Shown: one piece after another, positions 1 through 10,200 of the stretch
Layout of the letters: each line of letters starts with the position of its first letter
Numbering within the stretch: position 1 is the stretch's first letter
Assembly: GCA_903835555.1 (NCBI GenBank)
Contig: CAILNN010000056.1
Location: 1 to 44,028, forward strand
DNA from: an uncultured Verrucomicrobiota bacterium
Lineage (GTDB): Bacteria > Verrucomicrobiota > Verrucomicrobiia > Limisphaerales > UBA9464
Length of the DNA: 44,028 nucleotides
Direction: 5' to 3'
Made by a program: the position numbers and the translations under genes
Notes under the pieces: generated by a model
Seen by the model: only the letters and a program-made list of their open reading frames with translations
Told to the model about the DNA's origin: nothing
The model's database searches: none

Positions 1-2
1 CC

Positions 3-21
3 TCAACCCCTTTGGGGTTGA
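3..21. terminator. Terminator-like hairpin at window edge
   Basis: An 8-bp perfect inverted repeat (TCAACCCC, loop TTT, GGGGTTGA) lies at the very start of the window. No T-run follows on the plus strand, so intrinsic termination is not certain. It would sit between a gene cut off to the left and the efflux operon that begins at 140. The rest of the 1-139 leader holds no convincing gene. Confidence 0.35.
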
Positions 22-139
22 ATGAGCTTGCAGGCTGCACCGACTGGCCGACATTTCCCCGCTGTAATCACGCCCTCATCGTGCGCTCCCAAATGAATCG
101 AGATTGACAATGGATGTTCGATAGACAGGCTGACCCTCA

Positions 140-1204
140 ATGAATTCCCGGCTTGGCAGCTTTGAGTTGATGCTCGCCGTGCTTTTTTTGTCTGCGTGCA
201 GTCGATCTCAGGAATCGTCGTCAGTTGCGAGTGCGCGACCTGTGCAAACGGTGCCGGTGTTAATTTCTGCCCGAATGCCGCCGGTGGATGTCTCGATGGT
301 TATTACGCAGGTGGAGGAGACTGAATTGGCCTTTAAGGTTGGCGGGGTGATTGAGTCCGTCAGGGTTCGGGAAGGCGAGACAGTTCTAAAGGATCAAGTG
401 CTGGCAGAGCTTAAACTGGATGAAGTCGATGCCCAGCGGATTCAAGCTCAATCGGCATTGGCAAAGGCCGAGCGGGACCGGGAGCGGGCGCAGGATTTGT
501 TTGCCAAGAAGGTCATGACTTGGGAACAGGCCCAAAATGCCGATTCCGCGCTCGAAATGGCTCGAGCCGCCGCCAAGGCAGTGGATTTTAATCATCGATA
601 TTCCGTGATCCGAGCGCCATCGGAAGGCGTCATCCTTCGCCGGATGGCGGAACCAAATCAAACGGTGGCAGTTGGAATTCCCGTTATTCGATTTGCGCCT
701 AAAGCCTCGCAGTGGATAGCCCACGGAGGCGTCGCACAGGCCGATGTCGCTCGGATAGCCGTCGGCGACCGCGTCCAAATCTCGGCATCTGGCCTGAATC
801 GGCTAACCGAGGGGACAGTCTGGCGAATTGCGGGGGCTGCCGATTCCCAGACTGGCTCGATCGATATTGAAGTCCTGCTCAAAGAGAGCGCAGTAGACTG
901 GCGGTCGGGTTTGACAGCTCGTGCCTTGGTTTTCCCCCGCCAAGGGATCCCTCGTCCGATGATCCCGGCGTCTGCACTTATTGCCGGAGATGGGCAAAGA
1001 GCGATGGTTTTCCTTTCCAATGAGGGAATTGCCCGCCGAATCGAGGTGACTGTCGAGTCCTGGGTGGGGAACCAAGTCCGCCTGGAGACAGCATTACCCG
1101 CGGGTGCTGATGTGGTTTGTGTTGGCGCGGAGTTTCTGCGTGATGGTGATTCATTGCGTGTCATGCCGGTAACGTTACCGACATCCGGGCAAGCGAGCCC
1201 ATGA
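140..1204 (+). CDS. RND efflux periplasmic adaptor (membrane fusion lipoprotein, HlyD/AcrA family)
   Basis: This 354-residue protein is the periplasmic adaptor of an RND tripartite pump; it links the inner-membrane permease to an outer-membrane channel. The N-terminus is a lipoprotein signal with lipobox LSAC and acylated Cys20. A biotinyl-lipoyl half follows around residues 60-85 (KVGGVIESVRVREGETV), then a short alpha-helical hairpin (about 95-145, rich in Ala, Glu and Arg), the second lipoyl half (IRAPSEGVILRR, about 155-170), a beta-barrel and a membrane-proximal domain. Length and order are usual for the family. Its stop codon overlaps the start of the permease gene (ATGA), so the two are translationally coupled. 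No outer-membrane channel gene is seen. The substrate cannot be read from sequence; the convergent enediyne cassette makes its product a candidate by inference only. Confidence 0.92.
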   Translation: MNSRLGSFELMLAVLFLSACSRSQESSSVASARPVQTVPVLISARMPPVDVSMVITQVEETELAFKVGGVIESVRVREGETVLKDQVLAELKLDEVDAQRIQAQSALAKAERDRERAQDLFAKKVMTWEQAQNADSALEMARAAAKAVDFNHRYSVIRAPSEGVILRRMAEPNQTVAVGIPVIRFAPKASQWIAHGGVAQADVARIAVGDRVQISASGLNRLTEGTVWRIAGAADSQTGSIDIEVLLKESAVDWRSGLTARALVFPRQGIPRPMIPASALIAGDGQRAMVFLSNEGIARRIEVTVESWVGNQVRLETALPAGADVVCVGAEFLRDGDSLRVMPVTLPTSGQASP

Positions 1205-4200
1205 ACCTAACACGTTTTTTCCTCAACAACCGCCCGTTTACCTGGGTCGTGACATTGGGGTTGATGATTCTCGGTTGGGTCAGTTTCCAAAGAATTCCAC
1301 GTTCCGAGGACCCCGAACTCCATGTTCCCGCATACACGGTGATTGCCGTCCTAAAGGGTGCCAGTCCGACGGAATTAGAACAGTTGATCGCGCGCCCTAT
1401 TGAGGATGCGATCAAGGAGTTGGATCAAATTCAAAAGCTGCAGACGACTATCCGAGACGGAATTGTTTCCGTTTATACGGAATTTTCCTATGGCGTGGAT
1501 GTCGAACGAAAGTACGACGACGTCCAGCGGCAAGTAAACCAGGTGCGAAACAGTCTCCCGACCGGAATTCAACGATTGGAGGTAAAACGCTTTCAGATTA
1601 CCGATACGGCCTTGATGGAGATCGCCTTGGTTAGCGATTCGGCCAGCTATGCCCGAATGCAGGACTTGGCGGAGTCTCTACGCAAGCGAATCGAGGCCAT
1701 TGGGGGAATTCGGAAGGCGGAAAAATGGGCCTATCCGGCTAAACAAGTACAAGTTGCTTTGGATATTGCCGCTTTAGGTCAGCACAAGATTGGTCTTGAT
1801 CAGGTCATTCAAGCGATCCAGGGAAATAATCTAATGATTGCCGGAGGCTCGGCGGAATTGGGGCAGCGGCGCTTTTCCATCAACACGACCGGGGCCTATC
1901 AGAGTTTGGAAGAGATTGGTCGAACGGTGATCGATACTGGGTCGGCCACGGCGGTCTATTTGAAAGATGTGGCGGATATTCGATGGGGGTATGAGGAAGT
2001 GGAACATCTCGGGCGCTTCAATGGGCGGCGGGCGGTATTCGTCACCGCGCTGGCGCAACCCGATCAATCGGTGCTGCCATTACGCGATCATCTGCAACTG
2101 ACGCTCGCCACGTTTCAGCGCTTGTTACCAGGTGATATCACTTTGGAGTCGGCTTTCGACCAAGCGAAGAACGTGGAAGCCCGCTTGAGCCGATTGAATC
2201 GCGATTTCATTTTTGCCTTCATCCTGGTCTTCGTCACGGTTCTGCCGTTGGGCGCACGGGCCAGCTTTTTGGTGATGCTTTCCATTCCGATGTCTCTGGC
2301 TATGGGGGTCACGGCTCTCCAGTTATCTGGGTTTGGGGTTAATCAAGTCTCGATTGTTGGGTGTGTGATCGCTTTGGGATTGCTGGTGGATGACAGCCTG
2401 GTTGTGGTGGAAAACATCACCCGATATCATCGCAATGGGCATTCGGCCGGTCTCGCTGCATTGGAGGGCACCCGCCAAATTACCGCGGCGGTTGTTGGAA
2501 CCACGGCGACGCTGTTATTTGCATTTTTTCCGCTGTTGATGTTGCCCGGCGGGGCAGGTCAATTCGTTCGCGGGATGCCGGCCGCGGTGGTCTATACCGT
2601 CCTCGCGTCATTGATGGTTTCGTTGACGATCATCCCGTTTTTCGCGAGTCAATTTTTCAGCGCACATTCGACTTCCAATTTCCTGCTCCGGTTCATCCAG
2701 AAAGCGATTCACCGAAGTTATCGGCCCATCCTGCATTTCGCCATGGACCGACCGTGGCTGGCGGTCTCGATTGCCGGTGCACTGGTGGTGGCCAGTTTCG
2801 GGCTGATTCCTTCAATAGGCTTCAGCCTGTTCGCGGCTTCGGGAGCACCGCAATTTGCGATTAGAATCTATGCAACTGAGGGCATGTCGCTCGACGGCAC
2901 CGATCGCATTGTACGCCAGGTAGAAGTGCTATTAGCCAAGGACCCTGATATCGCGTGGTGGTTTGCGAATGTGGGGCACGGCAATCCGCAAATCTATTAC
3001 AATGAAATACCGGAGGAGACGTCGGCTCGCATCGGCGATATTTTCTGTTGTTTTCGCACATCGGATACCGTTCGGAATCGGCACGCATGCGAGCGATTGC
3101 GGAGTCAGGTGGCCGAGCTCTCGGGAGCGGAAATCGTGGTCAAGGAGTTTGCCAATGGGCCACCTATCGAGGCTCCAATCGCGATTCGTATCTTTACCGA
3201 GAATCTGGATGAATTGGAGAAACTGGCAGCCCAGGTCGAAGGAGTGCTAGCTCAGACGCCCGGAACCATAACAGTAAAGAATCCAGTACGGAATCGACGA
3301 ACGGATCTGCGGGTAAGAGTCAACCACGCGGCAGCGGCTCTCCTGGGGGTTTCAGAAGCCGAGATCGACCGGGCTACCAGACTTGCGTTTGCCGGTGCCA
3401 CGGTTGGGAAATTTCATGAGCCGAGCGGAGATGAATACAACATCACCTTAGGCTTACCTCACGGCGACCGGGCTACTCTGGAGAATTGGCCCCGATTACA
3501 GGTTCGGACGTCGTCAGGCCACTGGCTACCGATGAGCCAGGTCGGTGAATTAGCGATGGAGAGCTCGACCCCGGTGATTCAGCGATTCAATCGAGAGCGG
3601 AGCGTCACGGTGACAAGTTATGTTCGTCCGAGCTTCAATACTGATCGAGTCACACGCGATGTGGTGATCCGATTAAACAAACTCACCTGGCCAGCCAGCG
3701 CGCGCTTTTCCCTGGGGGGCGATGCCGAAACACAGCAGGAGAGCTTCGGCGGATTGGCCGTGGCAGCGCTCCTCTCGACAATTGCAATCCTGGCTATTCT
3801 GACGCTTGAATTTCGCAGTTTTCGCGGAGCGATGGTGGTCGCCAGTGTGATACCGTTGGGATTTGTCGGTGGCCTCGCTGCTTTATTTCTGACGGGTTAC
3901 AGCATCAGTTTTACAGCTGCGACCGGCTTTGTGGCTTTGGTGGGAATCGAGATCAAGAACAGCATTCTTTTGGTGGATTTCATGAACCAATTGAGGAAGG
4001 AGGGCATGCCGTTGGCTCACGCGATCGAGAGCGCCGGTGAAATTCGGTTCCTTCCGGTGGTCCTGACCACTATGACGGCACTAGGAGCCCTCGCCCCGCT
4101 TGCCGCTGCTGACAGCGGGCTTTACTCCCCACTGGCGATTGTGGTGATGGGAGGGTTGGTGAGTTCCCTGCTTCTCAGTCGCATTGTCACGCCGGTGCTC

Positions 4201-4272
4201 TATTCTCTGTTACCGCCTCCCGCCGATCAATCCATTCGGGTGAAATCTGATCAGTTGGTTGGCATCGAATAA
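1201..4272 (+). CDS. RND efflux permease (AcrB/MexB-like inner-membrane transporter)
   Basis: This 1023-residue protein is a proton-driven RND permease. It has the expected plan: TM1 near residues 12-30 (WVVTLGLMILGWVSF), a large periplasmic porter loop, a six-helix membrane block (about 335-545), a second loop and a final block (about 850-1010). The proton-relay Asp pair of TM4 is visible as LGLLVDDSLVVVEN, with Asp397 and Asp398. A late segment GIEIKNSILLVDFMNQLR matches the conserved TM10-11 region. The start ATG overlaps the adaptor stop. The 3' end overlaps the end of the convergent enediyne PKS gene by 22 bp, so no terminator separates them and the transcripts must overlap. Heavy-metal-type markers are not evident, so a hydrophobic-compound pump is more likely, but the substrate is unproven. 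Confidence 0.93.
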   Translation: MNLTRFFLNNRPFTWVVTLGLMILGWVSFQRIPRSEDPELHVPAYTVIAVLKGASPTELEQLIARPIEDAIKELDQIQKLQTTIRDGIVSVYTEFSYGVDVERKYDDVQRQVNQVRNSLPTGIQRLEVKRFQITDTALMEIALVSDSASYARMQDLAESLRKRIEAIGGIRKAEKWAYPAKQVQVALDIAALGQHKIGLDQVIQAIQGNNLMIAGGSAELGQRRFSINTTGAYQSLEEIGRTVIDTGSATAVYLKDVADIRWGYEEVEHLGRFNGRRAVFVTALAQPDQSVLPLRDHLQLTLATFQRLLPGDITLESAFDQAKNVEARLSRLNRDFIFAFILVFVTVLPLGARASFLVMLSIPMSLAMGVTALQLSGFGVNQVSIVGCVIALGLLVDDSLVVVENITRYHRNGHSAGLAALEGTRQITAAVVGTTATLLFAFFPLLMLPGGAGQFVRGMPAAVVYTVLASLMVSLTIIPFFASQFFSAHSTSNFLLRFIQKAIHRSYRPILHFAMDRPWLAVSIAGALVVASFGLIPSIGFSLFAASGAPQFAIRIYATEGMSLDGTDRIVRQVEVLLAKDPDIAWWFANVGHGNPQIYYNEIPEETSARIGDIFCCFRTSDTVRNRHACERLRSQVAELSGAEIVVKEFANGPPIEAPIAIRIFTENLDELEKLAAQVEGVLAQTPGTITVKNPVRNRRTDLRVRVNHAAAALLGVSEAEIDRATRLAFAGATVGKFHEPSGDEYNITLGLPHGDRATLENWPRLQVRTSSGHWLPMSQVGELAMESSTPVIQRFNRERSVTVTSYVRPSFNTDRVTRDVVIRLNKLTWPASARFSLGGDAETQQESFGGLAVAALLSTIAILAILTLEFRSFRGAMVVASVIPLGFVGGLAALFLTGYSISFTAATGFVALVGIEIKNSILLVDFMNQLRKEGMPLAHAIESAGEIRFLPVVLTTMTALGALAPLAAADSGLYSPLAIVVMGGLVSSLLLSRIVTPVLYSLLPPPADQSIRVKSDQLVGIE

Positions 4273-7200
4273 GCGCCGCCCGATTGGAAACGAAGGAGGG
4301 CATTCCTCAACGCGTCAGGAATGGAAACGCTTTCCCTTCTGCCGTCGATCACCCGGCATGCTGCCACTTCTTGATTGCCTACAGCAACCACCTCCTCGGA
4401 GCCTTCCTGCATCCGGACGTATTCAAACCGAACCCTGGCTGAAACTTGAGTGTGTTCCACCAGCGCCATCCGGATAACGACGCGGTCGAGTGCAAAGAGC
4501 TGGGAGACGAATCGGCAGTCGACGTTCAGGGTAACGAGTTCCAAACCGGTTCGGAATTCAGCCAGAACGGAAGGCGCATGGTCAGCCAGGAATTGTTCGC
4601 GCACGCGTCCCTGCCAGCGAACGTAATTGGCGAAGTAGACATTTCCGACGACATTGGTCTCCTCAAAGGATACCGTGAGAAAATAGGGGTAGTATCGATT
4701 CTCTTGGTGCGAGATTGGACGGTTCACTTGGCTACCACTATCACTAGGCGAGGAAGCGATGACGAGGCCCAACGACAGCGGATGGGGTCGGCCCTGTACC
4801 TGGAAGTGAGTGACGAGACATCGTGCGGCTCCGACGCGGTACAATTGAAAATTGCCGAACTTTGTTTTTTCGGGATGGTCCAGTTGGATGGGGGTCTGGG
4901 TGTCCAATCCCGCCTTCTTCAGACATTCCAGGATATTCCAAAGACCCGTGGCGACTCGATCGAATTCGTCGTGAGTCGATAACTGAGTGATCCAGTGCAC
5001 CCGGTCTGGACCCAATAGTATTTTCCACTCCTCGCGAGCCCTGTGAACGATGGGTTCGAGGTCACAACCGAGGCTCCGGTCGCTAGTCACCGCCCAGGCG
5101 AGGTCACCGGAGTGAGCCATCGACAGGTGCGCTGAACCACCGATTTCTGGTTTGCCATCCAAGCGGTACTGCAACAAAACGTCCTCGCCGCAAAGTTGGC
5201 GAACGATGGCTTCCGTCGAGCGTCGTTTCGCGAGGATGGCGCGAAGCGATATTCCGTTCCATTGATCGGTCAGTTGACGTTCGAGGTAGACCGACAGGAG
5301 TGGAACCGGCCAGGGGGAGGTTCGCTGGATATCTCCCACCTGTCGCAATCTAAGGCCAATCCATTGCTCCAAAACGCTGCCGTCGGTCTGTTGCAACTCC
5401 AAATCCCAGGTAAACTCATTGCCTTCGCGCGATCGTTCTCTGGCCATTAATACCACCTGCTGACCGTTTGGTGTGGATTCGTTTGACAATGGAAATGGGA
5501 TGCTTCCCCGAGCGATGTATTCCACGGAAACCGGAAGAATCCGAGCCTGGGGAATACAAGCCTGTATGGCGTGGAGGGCCGCATCCCGAATACAGGTACA
5601 ACCCAACACTCGATCGGCTGAAAACTGATGCCCAAACCATGAGGACGACCCATCTGATCGTATAAGCACGCGACATTCCGTGGATCGAAGAATCTCATAG
5701 GCCTCGATGCGCTGGAATCTTCCCTGGTGGAAAAGCAGGGCTTCGTAGATATCTCTTTTGATATCGATATCGACCGGTTTTATCGAAGTCGATGATGGAG
5801 CCGGAAAGATCGAGTGCTCGATTTTGACGTCTTGAAATCGGCATTCGGCCGAGAAATGGTCGACCTGGAAGGACGTCTCACTACTCCTGATGACGACATC
5901 CACCTTTCCGGGTTGGCGAACCAGGGCGGCAATTCTAATAACTGTCGCTTGATCGGTTGGTACCACGATCGGGCGATGAAGCTTGACCGCTTGGAAAGTG
6001 GGTGGGCGGGATTCGTTGGCCAGGCACATCGCAACTTGTGCCATCGCTTCGAGACCCATCACTCCTGGGAATAGGGGACTACCCGCCAAGACATGGTCGA
6101 CAACATAAGGATCCTGATATAATGATAATTCGGCTTCGGCGATCAACTCCACGCCCGAATAGTTTACCAGGACGCGCTCCATAAAGCGCAGTTTCGACGT
6201 TGCCACCTGAGAAAATGCAGTGGTCAATAGGCCGCCGAGCCGTCCGGTGACGATAATCGACGCGGGTGTGGCGTCTGCCGTCAAAATGCTTTCAAAAAGC
6301 GCTAATCCGATTTCCGGGGAAATGGAGGTAATTCCTTGTTGGTGGAGAAGTTCAACCTGCCCCATCCGCGCACCCATCCCGACTCCAGACCAAACCGACC
6401 ACTCGAAGGAAACACAGCGGCATTTTGGGTGTCGCCGAGCGAAATCCTCGGTGAAATGGGTCAACCATTCGTTAGCCAATGCGTAGTGAGCCTCGCCCGC
6501 CAATCCGGCCCTGCCGATAATCGACCCGAAGGTCATGACCAGTTTTAATCGGTCGGCGTCAATGGCTTCCAGGAGATTTTGAAAGCCAATAATCTTTGGG
6601 GCGAGTGCCAATCGAAAATCGGCGTCGGTGAGAGCCGAAATCAAACACGGCGAATTGTTTCCGGCCCCATGGAGTAGGGCCGTGACGGGGCCTCCCAACA
6701 ATTTGGTCAGTCGGGCAACCGCATCGGTAAGCGCAGCGATGTCGGTGATATCGACCGATTGATACTGAAAATGGATTCCAAACGATGCCATCCGCGTGAG
6801 GTTTGCCGACAACTCCCCATCCACTTCAGGTTGCGAACGTCCGACCAGAGCAAGGCGGACTCCGGTCTGACGCGCCAGCAGGATGGCGGACTCAGCGGAA
6901 ATGCCTTTGCCACCACCTGAAACCAGGAGGATATCTTCGGCAGTTAGTGGAATGGGTTGGAAAGACTGCTGAAGTCTCAACGGTTCCCAACTGGGTAGAA
7001 ATCGCTTTCCGCCCGCGTCATATCGGACCTCGATGAATCCCTCTACGGCAAGTGCCTCATCTCGAACCCATGACGCAGCTTGCGGGCCGCCAAAAGGAAC
7101 ATCGATGACAGCCACCCGAAGTTCCGGCGCTTCTAGATGAAGGGTTCTGGCGAAGCTGGATGCGCCTCGGCCATGCTGGACGATGACAAAACGGCTACCG

Positions 7201-10200
7201 CCCCTTCTCTGGAGCGCCACTTGGGCGGCGGCCAGCAGCAGGGATATGCAGAAAGAATCCGGATTCTCTTGAAGGCAAAAAACGATGCCGCCCCCGCCGA
7301 TTCCCAGGAATTGCTGTTTTAGGGTATCGCTGAGTGGATGGTTCTCGGGTGCAAGGATTTGCCAATCCCCGGCGGTCGTCTGGGTCGTTTCGAGAGGCGT
7401 TGGATAGCGGGAGGTTTCACGCCAAGAAACCGAAAACGGTCTTACCCATGAATCGACGCCGACAGGAAAGGAAGGAGTGGCAATCTCGCTCCGCGTCGCT
7501 TGATCATTTGCCCAATTTTCCAACAGCGCAGCCAACTTCGAAACAGTGGAATTGGCGATATCCGTTGGCCGTTTCAGCGTCCCTAGCCCCAGTCGTTTGG
7601 CTGCTTCGCCGGCTAATTGACCAACCGTGATGGAATTCAGGTGAAGATCATTTAAGAAACGACTATGCGCATGGACCGAGGCCAACGGAAGCTCCGCCCG
7701 TTCGGCGACTAGCCGTCGGACCAGTTCCAAGACTGTCGGCTTATCTCTGAGAAATGGTTCCGAAACAGCAGTGCTGTTCATTGGGCTAGGTCCACGATCG
7801 AACTGGGCGGAAGGGGTTTCGGAAAGGACGAGAGAATCGAGCCTTGCGGGAGCCAGTTCGCACGGATTGGTGAAGAATTGCGGCCGCCAATCCAGCGAAA
7901 ACGGGCGCAAGAGGCGTCCTTCAAAAAGAAAGGCGTGGCGAACGGGACATCCAAGTGCGAAAGCAGCGCCCGCCGCTTTCAAGAGCCCTTGTAGTGATTC
8001 ACCGCCGATATCGAGGGCAATGACCGGGGTGTTGAGACCATCTCTGACCAAACCAGATAAGACCTGCCCGCTTCCGACCTCCAAGAAAAGATCGACGTCG
8101 TGCGAAGCCTGACAGGCGGCCTCCCAAAATCGCACCGGCGTGGTCATTTGCCGACAAAGAAGCTCCCGCAAGTCGTCATCAACCTCCAATTGACGACCGA
8201 CAACCGTTGAAAGGACTCGACGTGAAATTGTTTTTAACGGTTCTTGAGCCAAAAGGCCGCAGAAAATCGGAACTGAACCGGCCATCAAAGGGGAGTGAAA
8301 AGCATGGGAAGTTGGCAATCGAGTGGCCCTCCAGCCAAAAGCCTTGGCACGCGCAACAACTTGGTCCACATCTGCGGTTTCACCAGAAATAACCGTCTGC
8401 GTTAATGAGTTATAACCAGCGATAACCACCCGATCACTTTCAATGATCAGGCTTACCTCGGCCCCGGAAGCGGCAATGGCGGCCATTGAACCGATCGGAC
8501 CATTCAAGCGTCCCATGGCCTCGCCTCGCGCTCGGGCCAAACGCAAGAGCGCCGCTCGATCAAACGCTCCCGCCCAATGAAGGGCCACGAGTTCGCCCAA
8601 GCTGTGGCCAATTGCAACTTCCGCTGCAATGCCCAGTTCGTTCAAGAGCCAAAGTCCAACGGCGGACGCAGCGGCTAAAGCCGGCTGCGCAACCTGTGTT
8701 GAGTATTCCTCATCGCCCTTCGGAAGGCTAACTCCCGTATAAAGATGCCGGATTTCAAGAAACCGTCGGCGAAATATCCCACCGGCTAAATGGCTGGGAG
8801 ATCCTTGTCCTGGAAATAAGAAACCAATCCGATTGGGCTTGGGAGATTGTCCGAAAAAGACCCCCGACTCGGTCACCAGGGTCGAAATTGGATTATCGCG
8901 AACCAATTCAGCGAGGGTGCCTATTTTTTCGGCCAACTCAGGGGGAGAGCCTGCGACGATCGCGGCTCGAAACGAAGCACCCGTGATTGATTTGGCTGTT
9001 TGACTCAGGGCGCTTGCCAGGTCCACGAGTTCGCACCACGAAAGCCGATCGGCTATCGAAAGGACCTGTCCGATCAGACTAGTCATCTCTTGATGTGAGG
9101 TGGTCGCAAAAATAAATAGTTCGGCATCCTGTACCGACCTGCCGAGGTCTTCTTCCCGCCGCGAGAATCGACTTCGCTGATTCCCTCCCTCCCTTTCGTT
9201 GCCGCCCAAAACAATATGGCTATTGATTCCACCAAATCCCATCGCGCTAATGCCCGCCAATCGTGGTACCTGACTCGTCCACGATTCCGGTTCCTGAACA
9301 CGGCGAAGCGTGGCATTGGCGCGGGTCAATTCCTCGACCGGACGCTCGCAGCCCGTCGTGGGCGGAATGGTTTGATGGTAGATCGCGAGAGCGGTTTTTA
9401 GCAACCCGGCAGCACCGGCAGCCGCCTTGGTATGACCGATATTTGCCTTAATCGTCCCCAAAGCCGCAGGAAATCCAGTGGCCTCACTTTCGCGTCGCGC
9501 CCGCGTAAGAGCGGTCAATTCGGTGGCATCACCGACGCTGGTTCCGGTTCCATGGCCCTCAAAATATTGAGCATCTCCAATATCGCACCCGGCGCGGCTG
9601 TAGGCCCGCCGGAGAGCCAATATCTGTCCCTCCACCTCGGGACGAGTCATTCCCCCCTGCCCATCCGATGAAATCCCCCAACCCAGAATACGAGCGTAGA
9701 TGCGCTTGCCCTGGGCCACTGCGTCGGACTCCCGCATGAGAACAGCCATGCCACAGCCTTCACCCGGCCAAAATCCTTGCGAGCGCAGGTCATACACCCG
9801 CATTAACTCTGGAGATAACGCGCCAGCCCTGGCAAAGCCAACGAGTTCAAAAGGGTCCAAGCTTAAATCGACCCCACCAGCCACGGCGACATCCAGGTCA
9901 CCCATCGCGAGCGAGGAACACGCATTTGCGAATGCCAATAACGACGAAGAACACGCTCCATCAACGGTGTAGCCCCCTCCGTTCAGATCAAAGTGATTGC
10001 AAACGCGCCCGGCGATGGTATTGGAAAGCCCACCAGCCAAAGTATCTTCTCCCATGGGGGGAAACGGGGCCTTGTATCGCCCTTCGAGTTGTTCAAGGAA
10101 AATGGCTCTTTGGTCAGCCACCCACCCTTGTTCTGCGAGGGCTGGTTCCAACATCCGGCGAACAAACGGCCACCGCAAACGCATCAGGTTTGAACGCGAA

